64,000 nt of DNA from assembly GCA_038363925.1 (NCBI GenBank), contig JAQQWL010000002.1:2790001-2854000 (forward strand), given 5' to 3'. The notes beneath the pieces were generated by a model. It was not told where the DNA came from, searched no databases, and saw only the letters and a list, made by a program, of their open reading frames with translations. Positions 1 through 10,660 of the stretch are shown piece after piece. Made by a program: the position numbers and the translations under genes. This stretch comes from Apiospora phragmitis. Its lineage: Eukaryota > Ascomycota > Sordariomycetes > Amphisphaeriales > Apiosporaceae. Each line of letters begins with the position of its first letter. Position 1 is the stretch's first letter.

Positions 1-627
1 TATGGGGTTGGGGACCAAGTTGGTAATACTGGCTCTACATCCACTGATTGGCTAACCGGCATTGATCACTTCGGACTCGACGTCCCCGATGTGCAATGGT
101 CCGCCAGCCTTCAGCCCCCTCAAGAAAACGCATTTGACTTTACACAAGTGTTTCAGAATGACATCTATGGTAAACATACATCTACAAGTTGTCCCCGTCT
201 TGGCGATGTTGTCACTGACCACAATATAGACCAACTACTTCTTGCAAACAACACGCAGCAACCTGCAACAACCAGCTCTTCAGCATTCCCTCTATCTTCT
301 GTTGCTCCCTCATATTCCCCTGCTCTTGCCGCCTCACACTCTCCTAGCCCTGAATCTCTCTCTCCTGACTCCTCCGGGACACAAACAAACTCGCGCAAAC
401 GCGCCTCTCCACCAGTGGATTCTAGCACTGCTTTGAAGCGGCAGCGCAACAACGTTGCCGCCAAGAAGTATCGACAGAAGAAGATCGATCGTATCACTGA
501 GCTGGAGATGGAACTCAAGGGGGTTCGGGATGAGCGCGATGATTTAAAGATCCGCCTCGCACGTCAAGAGGCCGAGGCGTCCGCGCTTAGGTCGATGCTT
601 CGCATGAAGGCTGGATCGGAGAAATGA
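1..627 (+). CDS. bZIP transcription factor, 5' end outside window
   Basis: The reading frame is open from base 1, so the gene begins left of the window; about 208 residues are visible, ending at TGA 625-627. A Ser/Pro/Thr-rich region (about bases 240-400) precedes the bZIP domain at about bases 430-600. Its basic region contains RQRNNVAAKKYRQKK, followed by a leucine-zipper-like heptad pattern (ELEMEL, DDLKIRL, ALRSML). The N-x-x-A-A-x-x-Y-R signature resembles fungal Gcn4/Cpc1- and IDI-4-like factors, where Tyr replaces the usual Ser or Cys. The inferred role is dimeric, sequence-specific DNA binding in the nucleus, perhaps in stress or amino-acid control. The exact subfamily cannot be fixed without the N-terminus. 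No intron is seen in the visible part. Confidence 0.85.
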   Translation, partial: YGVGDQVGNTGSTSTDWLTGIDHFGLDVPDVQWSASLQPPQENAFDFTQVFQNDIYGKHTSTSCPRLGDVVTDHNIDQLLLANNTQQPATTSSSAFPLSSVAPSYSPALAASHSPSPESLSPDSSGTQTNSRKRASPPVDSSTALKRQRNNVAAKKYRQKKIDRITELEMELKGVRDERDDLKIRLARQEAEASALRSMLRMKAGSEK

Positions 628-3309
628 TTTCATTAGTAGATGGTCAAAGAAGATGGGCTGCACACGCCAAGTTACGGTGACTGGTCTTCATCAGACGATG
701 TCGGCTCTCAGGTTTGTCACTCATCTGACCGTCAAAAGTGACGGTTCAAGTCGGACTAGGGAACGTGATTCTTTTCATTCATGGAAGGACGATATAAAGA
801 AAGGTTGGAGCTCGCTAGGATTTAGGTTCACTTACGAGAATAGTTGTCCAAGCACTTCTTATTAGTTACTCTGCGTCTGGCTCTGTTTGAGTGACATGAT
901 TTGAACACTTCGAAATAATTCTGCCAGCACTTGCGCTTTTATGTCTCGGTTGGTATGAGAACATTTGGTATCAGAATGAATCATAGTTGACCACCTGGGG
1001 GCAGTCGACAACCCCTGTTGACTCACTGAATCATTGAAGCTGTGTCGCCTCGGAATTGCCGGGTTAGGGAGCAACTGCAGCCAACTGCATAAGCCAAAAG
1101 AAAGGATCGCCCGTCGGTTTATATCCAACTTCTGGAGATGGGCAGATCATATTGATGGTGAGAAAGTGCCTAATATCCTTGGAACAGTCAGGCTGCATAG
1201 TCCATTTGCTCAATGTCCTTTCATACATACTTACACAACCCCCTTTTCCTCAGCCTGGAGACGGTGGGCTTTCTTTGTATAAGCCCAATTCGCCAGAAAC
1301 AATGTCGTCCTTCCAGTATCATCGAACGAACATTCGCTCCTTACTTACCCCTATACAGTTTCCAGATATGCTACGTATGCCTCTCTAGGCAAGTATGCCT
1401 ATGCAAGCCAGCAGGCACTTTGTTTTAACATACAATCCCCTTTACGACCAATTATATCGAGTTACCGGGCTGATCGACAAGGTGAGTCGCGACTACAAAT
1501 GAGGAGACATTACTGTCACAAAGTGAACCCCTACCCTTTTTCTTTCGCCGGGTACGGTTGAGACATGAACGTTTTTGGGAACACCAGCGCAACTCACTCC
1601 AGCGACACGAAGCCGAAGTCAACGAACGAATGCGAACTATTCATCTCACACTATACTCTTTATTTCTATATATGAGGTGGCAACGTACGTTGATGTGAGG
1701 CCCTCGACGGACCAATGGCAACTTCAAACGAGGATGATACTATACTGCGAACACTTAATGAATATCTTCCAGAATGGCACTTTTCAGCCAGATGGGCCGC
1801 TTCGCATAGCCATCCTGGATTCTAGCCGAACACGGTGACCCAGTCAGCTAGCTAGCTAGGCGACGCCGTGCGGTGTTTCTCCTTTCTTTCCCCTAGAAAC
1901 AGGATCCCTTGTACAACTTTCAACAAGTATGCCACAGCACGTTACGTCTTTAATATAATAATTACAGGAGGGGACGGCAAGTCATTTTATTTTAATGTGT
2001 TTCCTATTCGGTACCGACCAAGGGCACCGAGTATTTGTGGAAAATTACCAAGTTAATGCCGTGATACAGATGCCGTTACCATCCAGTGGCCTCAGTCCGG
2101 ATTTGGGTACATTATCCACGTAAAGATGAAGTTGGAATTTTTCCAGTTATTGCGGAGATGCTGAATCTCTACCCTGGGCCTTTCCCAGTATCAGATCCAG
2201 GTTTTCCCAGAACACATGCGCTGTAGCGGCTGCTTAGTAGTTTGAACTGTACCAGTGTCTTCTAAACTAGACGTTTTGTGACCCCTTTGTACCTGGCTAA
2301 CGTACTAGATTGTCAGGCATCTCTGAATCTGTTCTTTGTCTAGACCTCAACTGCTACTAGTACCGCACCCCAGTCTGTTATACCCCTTATAGTAGTCATG
2401 ACTGATGGCTTGGCAGGTAGCACATTATGCAATATTTCCTGCAAAATCGTACAGGAATAGTCCTGTGTTGCTGACACCGAACCCTATTGGGCCTTGTTAA
2501 ACATCAACTGCTTGTTGACAATGTTTACAATAATGGCTCGCAGGCCCGGGTTTCTTTTTTCCAGGGGAATAAAAGGGCGTATATAATGCTAAAATCCCCT
2601 AGGGATGCGGGTGATAGCCCTTGCAGCCACCCTATTGCTGTGTCAAGTACTGGTTAAAGTGACATCTCCACTCTCTGCAGGCTATTTTCATAAGTTACAT
2701 TCGCGGTATAGTAAGGGCTGTCAGAACACTGTCGTTGTATATTCCATGCTAATACTACGATGCTAATAATAATGATGCCCGTCACCGAGACAATGTGTAG
2801 GCATGAAAGGGTAACATACTCTTGGTGTAGCTACCGTGAAACGCTCTGGTAATCGTTTTGGTCTAATAACAAGACAATACCGTGTCCGTTCCGAGTGGCT
2901 CGTGAACATATGCCATTCTCCCGGAGTTAGACTCACTAGGAAATTCGTTCAAATTCTGGCTGGTCGTACTTCTGGCGGCAGCGGTAGGCTTTGCTGTTGG
3001 GGCGCTCTCCGTGCTCTGCACTTCCCACACAGGCTGCAGCAAGAGCCTGCCAGGTGCAACACTGCACATCCCCATCCTGTCGATCTAAGAGGAAGTTGTA
3101 TGTTCTTCGCGATTCCGAAAAGGGAGCTTCTCGGGGCCTGAGGGCTGAAAACGGGTCGGTGCCTAACTGGGAGGCTCTCGTCCACTGGATTTCTGACAGA
3201 ACCTCTAAAATTTAGGGCATGTTCAAATATAAGATGCTCGTAGCGAGGACAAATGAAGGTCTTGATCAATATGGGAAACGAACATAATCGTTGGCATTGA
3301 TGTCCTTAG
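628..3309. other. intergenic, no supported gene
   Basis: No frame here shows a recognisable family or a splice-consistent gene. A short (GCTA)n stretch lies near 1846-1859. The stretch ends with an intron-like acceptor (ccttag at 3304-3309) next to the FAD-oxidase remnant. I looked for the missing N-terminal FAD-binding half of that enzyme at about 2830-3300 and did not find it. Confidence 0.5.
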
Positions 3310-4378
3310 GCAGGCAAAGTGACGGGCATTTGCGAGTGCGTCGGTGTCTCCGCGCCCATCCTAGGCGGGGGCCACGGCTGGCTTCAAGGCCAGTACGGAT
3401 TAGCTGCCGACCAGATCATCTCTGCGCGTTTGGCGCTCCCCAACGGCGACGTCGTGGCCGTATCTAAAGATTCGAATTCAGATCTCTTCTGGGCTATCCG
3501 GGGTGCTGGGCATAACTTCGGACTCGTAGTCGAATGGGAGTATCGTATCTACGATGTCAAAAATCCGAAGTGGTCTTATGAGATCTTCATTTTCTCTGGC
3601 GACAAGCTCGAGGCTCTATACGAGCTCACCAATGAGATGATGAAAGGTCAACCACCCGAGGTAAGCCACTAGGGTTATATAATCAAGGTGGATTTACCAA
3701 TGTCTTTGTTGAGGCTTGAGAGTGACGCTGACATCTACTTCGTAGCCCATAATCTGGTACGCCATTATCTATGATGGATCAATCGATACGGCCCGCGAAT
3801 ACGCAAAGCCAATCCATGACATTGAGCCACTTATGGTCAACGCTGGGACAGGGACGGTACCTGAAATAGCCGAATTAACCTATCAGAGCGAGGACTCGGC
3901 CGGCTGTGTGTACGGTCTCATGTCGCTCCGCGACCCTATCGGCCTGAAGACGTACAACACGGCCGCTCTGAGGAAGGTGTACGATGACATCGACGAGACT
4001 TTCCGCCAGGTACCGGAATTGGCCGGGTCGTTCTTCCTGCTTGAAGGTTACTCGACACAGGGCGTTCAGGCCGTGGACGAAGCGAGCACGGCGTTTCCGC
4101 ACCGCTGCGACGAGACCCCCGTCACGTCGTACGTGATGTACAAACCTAAGCCGGCCATCGACCAGGTGGCACAGGCATACGGTAGCAGGCTGCGAGGATA
4201 CCTTCTTGAAGGTAGCGAGGATCCCCAGCACCTAAGGGCGTATGTTAATTATGCCCATGGTACCGAGAGCCTGCAAGAGATGTACGGTTGGGAGGAGTGG
4301 AGGCTTGAGAAGCTGAAGAGCTTGAAGGGTCAATGGGATCCGGATAATAGGAGGCGCTACTATGCTCCTATCGCATGA
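3310..4378 (+). pseudogene. berberine-bridge-type FAD oxidoreductase, N-terminal half missing
   Basis: Two exons join cleanly: 3310-3660 and 3746-4378, with an 85-base GTAAGC...TAG intron. The product (about 327 residues) begins in the middle of the FAD-binding domain. It contains GICECVGV, where the first Cys aligns with the bicovalent-flavin Cys of the CPTVG motif in this family, then GGGHGWLQGQYGL and FWAIRGAGHNFG. It ends in a BBE domain with the typical terminus (NYAHG, YG, RLEKLKSLK, WDPDNRRRYYAPI). Full-length family members are about 450-500 residues; here the PCMH half with the flavin-binding His is absent and no ATG precedes the conserved region. A splice-acceptor-like TAG abuts the first codon, so an upstream exon may have existed. 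It is probably a truncated gene; an unseen distant 5' exon is less likely. Confidence 0.75.
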
Positions 4379-5125
4379 TCAGGTGCGCTCATTTATCACT
4401 TCCAGACACTCCACAAGTCATTTATGTTTCTTGGTGGATTACCTGTGAAGCCATACGTAGTAGAACAGTTGATGGTGGTTTGCTCTATTTGTCACCAACG
4501 GAGCCTGATGAGTTGCGGTCATCTTGGAAACGCCTTCTCCACTTTGCCACGATGAGACAAAAATGACCTTAACAAGTAGATAGGTATCAATTGACTGAAA
4601 ACAGAAGTTTCGACGGCTGTATGGGTGTTCGTAGCGTGCTGAAGAAGGGGAGAAGAGGAAAAGGGGGTGGGGGTGGTGGCAGGTGTCGTGGTTCGATACC
4701 CGACGTAACCAAAAGTACCCAGATTGACGTGGTACAACAACATTGAATATAAAAAAATCAGTTTGATGTAACTGCACCTAGATACACCTTGGAACTGTTG
4801 ATTCTACTTCTTATGTTGAGTCCAGGATAGAAGAGTTGACGTCGTGACTGTCCCCGTTCAGTTTAGAGGTGGATACAGCAGGTACGTTTTGTTTACGGCG
4901 CCTTCCTTCCATAAAATCTTTCAGTCTGGTATCCGACTGAATCCTTCAAATGGACAGCGAAAAATTGTCTGCCCTCGAGTTCTACCAGCTGGGCTACATT
5001 TATCTGTCTGATTCTTTGCTTCTATTTCTTACCTACCCCTTAGCTGCATATCAGGCTCCCAAGGAGGCCTGATATTCCGATCATTTGTACTGCAATCCGG
5101 CTGGTACCAAGGACGGGAAGGAAAG
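4379..5125. other. intergenic, G-rich patch
   Basis: No gene is supported. Bases about 4646-4680 are strongly G-rich on the + strand (runs of 4, 5, 5 and 2+2 G), a possible G-quadruplex. The last 300 bases probably hold the promoter and leader of the downstream glycosyltransferase. Confidence 0.4.
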
Positions 5126-6154
5126 ATGACGAAGCTTCCACAGAGGCATTATTTCCAACTATGGGCGGTCTTGTCAGCAACTGCATCACGTCTTCGCAGA
5201 CGGGCAGTTGCCCTCCTTATGGCCTGTCTGTTGATATGCTCATCATCCCTGACCTACCTGACCGCCTTGCCCTACCTCCGCCTTGTGCCGAAAATGGTAC
5301 AACCCGCAAGGCTTCATTGGATGTCTCCTTCAGCCGCGACTGAACCATCTCTCATCCCTCGCCAGATATGGCAGGTACTGTTACCAATGCCCGATAGCGT
5401 CCATGCAACGGGTATTTGGGAGGCTCACGATCACTCGTGGCTGCATATGAATCCCGACTACACTTATACCAGAATCGGTACTGAAGGTGCCCTGGCCTTC
5501 ATTGACGAGCATTTTCCTGGCCGATCAGACATATTAGAGACGTTCAGGGACATGCAGAATCCGGGAATGAAATCCGACTTCCTACGTTACTTGGTTCTCC
5601 TTGCCGATGGTGGGATTTACACCGATACGGATACAACTGCCGTGAAACCGATCAACAAATGGGTACCACAGCAATATCGAGACAGGGCAAAGATATTGAT
5701 TGGCATGGAGTGGGACATAAGGGACGAGGAAGACCAGAAATGGTTCGTCTACCCGATACAGTTCGCGCAATGGACAATTGCTGCCACGCCCCGTCACCCA
5801 ATCATGGAGGACTTGGTGAATTCCGTGCTCCGCAGTATCCAACTACTCACGGCCAAATACAATACGACGATCGACAAATTAGACTTGAGCAACCAAGAAC
5901 TCGTCGATACGACAGGTCCCACGGCGTGGACGAGTGCCGTTTGGCGTCATATGCAAGTACAGGAGCCAGGATTGACAGATATGCGCAATCTATCTTTCCT
6001 GCAAGTGCCGAAATTGTATGGCGACGTGCTTCTGTTTCCCATCAACAGCTTCGGATCAGGCCAGGCGCATTCTGGCAGCTCGACATCTTGGTGGCTTCCT
6101 AAGGGTGCTCTAGTGAAGCATCATTGGCAAGGGTCTTGGAGAACACATGAATAG
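5126..6154 (+). CDS. Och1-like alpha-1,6-mannosyltransferase (GT32)
   Basis: A single exon of 342 residues from ATG 5126 to TAG. It is a type II membrane protein: a basic N-terminus (RLRRRAVAL) precedes one hydrophobic signal anchor at about residues 27-50, and the catalytic domain would lie in the Golgi lumen. The GT32 signatures are IPRQIWQ, MKSDFLRYLVLLADGGIY and the DXD metal/nucleotide-sugar motif YTDTDT at about residue 170. Such enzymes transfer mannose from GDP-mannose; Och1 itself starts N-glycan outer chains. Length and motif order fit the family and there is no lesion. Fungi carry several GT32 paralogues, so the acceptor cannot be named. Confidence 0.88.
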   Translation: MTKLPQRHYFQLWAVLSATASRLRRRAVALLMACLLICSSSLTYLTALPYLRLVPKMVQPARLHWMSPSAATEPSLIPRQIWQVLLPMPDSVHATGIWEAHDHSWLHMNPDYTYTRIGTEGALAFIDEHFPGRSDILETFRDMQNPGMKSDFLRYLVLLADGGIYTDTDTTAVKPINKWVPQQYRDRAKILIGMEWDIRDEEDQKWFVYPIQFAQWTIAATPRHPIMEDLVNSVLRSIQLLTAKYNTTIDKLDLSNQELVDTTGPTAWTSAVWRHMQVQEPGLTDMRNLSFLQVPKLYGDVLLFPINSFGSGQAHSGSSTSWWLPKGALVKHHWQGSWRTHE

Positions 6155-6956
6155 TTGGATCTTGTTGTGCCGTGGAGTAAGAGAGTGTGCAATCGCCTCG
6201 AGGATTCACGAGCAATACGGCGACGCTATACATTGGCTCCAAACAGGTGCATGGCGAGTGAAGGATATACCGAAGTAACCAATGCTTGGCTTGGGTGTAC
6301 GCTTATAACATTGATATTCTAGCATAATCAATTAGCAGAATTAATTGTACATGCTGCAAGCATCCACGTGCAAGTCAACCGTGTGAGAGCAGCTACACTG
6401 ATCAATCGATTGAGCAGGCATCCAGCATCCTGGGGATTGAAGGATTAAGGAGAACGAGAATAGGTAGCTGGAGCAGAAAGGCCTTTAAGAAGACTTCGAA
6501 ATAAAGAGATCTAGCACCAAGAGCTACAATTCGATATTGCTTGAAGGCTGAGTGTTTTGGTGGTGATAATGGGTAAGGAGGTATGTAGTCCGGCTGTCCG
6601 GAGTCTTCCAAGTCTCCCCAACTCCATTTATCTGGGGTACCTTGAATGCAGTAACCGTTAGGCGCTTAGGTGTGGGAGCTTGGGCCCAACATAGCGGGGA
6701 AACCGCGAGTGCCTGGCAGCTTTGGGGCGCCAAGTCAACAAAGCTGAATGGAGCTTCGTGGAAAGCTTCGACCTGACGCAATTGGTTACTTGACGCAATT
6801 ATCAAAAGCAAACATCCTCGGGGTTCACCACATCTGCATTAGTCATGAACTGACACACTACTTCATTTTCCAAGACTGACGAGACACCCGAACAAAACTA
6901 TTATTGTCATACAACCTCACTTCCTTTCTTGTACAAAACACCACAACTTTGTCGCA
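6155..6956. other. intergenic between GT32 and frataxin
   Basis: No gene is supported. It holds the GT32 3' region and the frataxin promoter and leader; both genes are on the + strand. Confidence 0.4.
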
Positions 6957-7619
6957 ATGACCCGATCAAGTTTCGGCAGACTCAGCCGCCTCGCGGGCCG
7001 CACACTCCAGGGCCGCATGCCTGGTGCAAGCGCTAGCACATGGTTCTTGCTGCCTCAGAAGGCTCGTACCGCATTCACACCCGCAGCGCCTGTCTCGCGA
7101 GCCCTGTTTTCCACGACGCCACGAATCGCGAAGCCTCTCACGCCAGAGCAGCTGAAGACCGCCAAGCCCGACGAACTCACCGACCAGCAGTACCACGAGC
7201 TCTCCGACCAGTATCTGGAAAGCCTCCTCGTACACCTGGAAGAGAGACAGGACTCATCCGACGACATTGATGTCGAATACAGCGTAAGTTCTACTATGCG
7301 CTCTTCCTCCTCCTGTTTCCCGCGAACTTGAAGATCACGGCTGACCACCTGTTTGTCAACCTAGTCCGGCGTCATGAACATCAAGACCAAGCACGGCACC
7401 TACGTCCTCAACAAGCAGCCTCCAAACAAGCAGATCTGGCTGTCCTCGCCCTTGACGGGCCCGAAGCGGTACGACTGGGTGGTTGTTAGTGAAGACCAGA
7501 GCTCCAAGCAAGACACAGCCGTCGGTGCCTGGGTATATCTCCGCGACGGATCATCACTCACCGAGCTGCTGAGAAAAGAGATTGATGTCGAGATCGATCC
7601 TTATGGATTGGTGGACTAG
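6957..7619 (+). CDS. YFH1: mitochondrial frataxin
   Basis: Two exons, 6957-7283 and 7365-7619, separated by an 81-base intron (GTAAGT donor, gctgac branch site, CTAG acceptor), encode 193 residues. The first 60 or so residues are Arg/Ser/Ala-rich without acidic residues, a typical mitochondrial presequence. The frataxin domain follows: an acidic helix ([19 protein letters not shown]), then the beta sheet with [19 protein letters not shown] and GPKRYDWV, nearly invariant in frataxins. Frataxin binds iron and stimulates the cysteine desulfurase/ISCU complex in iron-sulfur cluster assembly in the mitochondrial matrix. Length and all signatures are complete and no lesion is seen. ATG 6957 is the first ATG in frame. 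Confidence 0.96.
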
Positions 7620-7964
7620 AGCTTCCATGGACAATGGAGTTTGAAAAAGTAGGTTGACGAGACGCAACGAAAGAGCGAAACGATGAACAGGGTTTCGGAA
7701 GGTTCTCTTATCATCGGTTGACATGTACAATAGCATGACTTGCTTTACTGAGGAGTATGGAAGGGAAATGGTAGGAACAGCGCTGGACAGATGAGCTTAC
7801 AAGCGTATGAATAGGTGTATTGAACAATTCAAGCGAAACCTATCTCATGACAAACATTCCTTTTAACTCCTTTATGCTATGCAATTTGGCTTCGATCCGC
7901 GAAGGGATGTGTATACTGCGCGAACTGGCAGTGAGAAGGCTTCATCACCCAAGATCCGTCTCCT

Positions 7965-8171
7965 CTACCGGCTAGTGCTTGCTCGCTTCGACTCCCGAGC
8001 CCCCGAGTCTCGTTTCTTGGAGGGTTTCGAGGACCTGGTCGACTCGCCAGTTACCCAGAACTTCTCCATGGGATCGTGGTGGCTGATATATTCTGATAGC
8101 TTGTCGTGACGTGGCGCCCGATCTAGAGCATCACGAAAGGCCGAGCTGCTTTTGGAGCTGGAGTTACCCAT
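7965..8171 (-). CDS. possible small N-myristoylated protein
   Basis: An open frame of 68 residues on the minus strand begins MGNSSSKSSS, an excellent N-myristoylation signal (Gly2, Ser6, Lys7), and continues with a charged, Ser/Lys/Arg-rich tail. The frame stays open upstream of this Met, so the start is chosen only for the myristoylation motif. It is convergent with frataxin. I recognise no family. If real, it may be a small membrane-tethered adaptor; it could also be a chance ORF or one exon of a longer gene. Confidence 0.35.
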   Translation of the reverse strand: MGNSSSKSSSAFRDALDRAPRHDKLSEYISHHDPMEKFWVTGESTRSSKPSKKRDSGARESKRASTSR

Positions 8172-10660
8172 AGTTAGCGGGTTTCGATAGACCCAGGAGC
8201 AGGGTTGCAGTCGTACCTGGCATGCGTGCTGCTGGAGCTTGATCGCGTCATGATACCTGCTGCACTGTGGCTGTGTGCTTATATCAGGTCCAGGAGATAA
8301 CAGTATGTGGTACTGAGTTGATTGGCTATATCTGTATATCGATATTGAGAAAGATGGATGTTGACTTAAACCAATTATCGTGAGAGGAGGCAAGACAAGA
8401 CCATCACAATTGCTTGTCTATTAAGATGAGCTTCCTACGAATCGCTCCATCCTGAACACCTCTCAATGGGCTTCTTATATACCATGCCATCCTGGAGCAC
8501 CATCCCCCAAACACGACAAGACAGGAAGTACTTCGTGAAATGGAAAAAGCTGAGTGTCATCTGCTGTGACATGAAACTTGATGGCTTGATTGAGATGGAT
8601 TAGGGAGAGAAATCGAAAAGCTCTGTTTCGTCGATCTTCCCTGCCAGCACGGCACCGATTATGTGCGCGGAAGTGTAAGAATGGAATACGCGGCCATTAC
8701 ACCTTATCTTTCCCTCTCAATGAACATCATAAGTTTCCTTCTAGTCTTGATCAAGGCCTGTTGAGAACACCTCGAGACTGGTGCCACGTCAGTCGTTGAA
8801 TCCTCGCTCACCACCCTAAATGGGAACTATGTCGTTAAAGATATCCCATGCGATGAATTCTCGTGTCACAGGATGATAATGCTGGGATGGATCTTGATAT
8901 ACTAAATTTCCCGGTGGAGCCAACCAGATGCCGTACCTTGCATATCGTTCCTGGTCTACAGTAGGGTGATGAAATCCCGTCGCTCCAGACCTCCACGGTG
9001 GCAAACTTGATATGGAAAAACCACGGACTATGCCGCCAACTCCGGAAATCATTTGATTAAGATTGAGATGTATCTTTTCTTTCTTTCTTTTCCTTTTTCT
9101 TTCACCCTATCTTCTACACCACTGCGTAATTTCTCGGTTGGAAAGAAAGACCGGGATGGAGGGGAAGCAAACGACTGCTTTGAGAGCCGGGGACGACTCC
9201 CGGTCCCAAACTCAACTAATACAGCCCCCCGGAGTGGCGATGACATGAATGGCCCGCTTTGCACCGCTGCCTACGGTGGCCCACACCGTAGAGAATGTGA
9301 GCACACAGGCAGGTAATAATACCAACATCACTCGCAAAAAAAATGAATCAAGCATCAACGATGAGGGCCCCAATCAAGAATCGGTATTGACAGACGCGCA
9401 GAGAGTGGGCAAGCAAGAAAGCTGCAAAGGGACTGTGTCCTGCGTCAGTTCAACTTGACTGTCTGCACCCCGGTTTACCATGCAGCAGCACAATCAGCCA
9501 AGTTGTGATGAACTTAACCAGCAGTTGTCAGAACCATTTGATCTCGAACTGATGAGCTGGCAATCCTTGGCATGAACCTCGACGACATGAGCGATTTTGA
9601 TCACCTTCAAAGCAACAAAAGTTCGGTGTGACGAGCGGTATCGAACACTACATGACTCTAGGTAGCAGTCGATATGAGAAGTGCTGTTTGCCTGAGGTTG
9701 CCTATTCCACTGCCGCCCTATCACGTCCGGGTGGATGAGCCGGATCGGCACGTCTGGAATGCTTCTTTTCGATCTAGGGTGCTCTTGGATTGGATAAGAA
9801 GCAATTGCGTCAATTCGGTTTTTACACATGGCCCATGGTTCCAGACACACAAGGCAAGGCATATATGGACATAGCCATTGTGAGACTTGATTAACCGTTC
9901 ACGATTGGGAGGGAATTGGACCATTGCTTCCACAGCCCCAATGCTTTGCATACTCAGCCCCACCACCACCACCACCACCACCTACTCCGTACTGCTACTG
10001 CCAAAAGAAACAACAACACTGCATACAATGACATCGTTGGATTGATCAAGCTCTGAATACTTCCTACACGACATAGGAATAGGAGTGAAGAATACCCGTT
10101 TTTTCTGAAGTCAAACACAGCGCAGTATGCGTTACTGACCTCCAGGTAGAACGAACTGAATTGACCACCAGCTAGGGTGGTGGTATATACAAGAGGGAGC
10201 CTTTGGGATGGATCTTAAGGTGGCCGGCATGGGTCACAACTTTGTGCATGAGTGAGACGGCTGGCTGGTTGCGGCCTCTGTCCCTGGCCCTCTTAGTAGG
10301 CACATTCGAGTACCAGTTCACAGCACATGCGGCTCCCAGAAGTACACCCATAAGCAGTTACCCCTCTCTTCTTTGCAGCCAGCGGCCACCCATCCAACCC
10401 ACACAGGGTACGGCCGATCTGCTCATCCTGGCCCTCCCTCACAGATGCCCGTACACAGATCTTTTGGACATAAGCGCCAGCCTCGCCTGCAAGATGGATG
10501 TCGATTTTCCCTTCACATCTCCCACACTAGAGAAGAATTGGTTTGCGAATCCCGAGCAATCAATCGCTTGTTTTTAAGACACAGAACTGTCTAGATTTGC
10601 CTGTTTGGGACACCCCGTCTTGGTATATACCTACTACTTATAGGTTCCAACCTAGCTTCC
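8172..10660. other. intergenic, no supported gene
   Basis: About 2.5 kb without a convincing frame or splice pattern. Low-complexity pieces include a pyrimidine-rich stretch near 9074-9105 and a (CAC)n microsatellite at 9961-9982. The right end should hold the promoter of the ankyrin gene. Confidence 0.45.
9961..9982. repeat. (CAC)n microsatellite
   Basis: Seven uninterrupted CAC units, in intergenic sequence. Confidence 0.9.

Noticed and set aside
4650..4710. B-box-like GGTTCGATACC suggesting a tRNA
   Set aside because: No A box, no pairing T stem and no acceptor stem around it.
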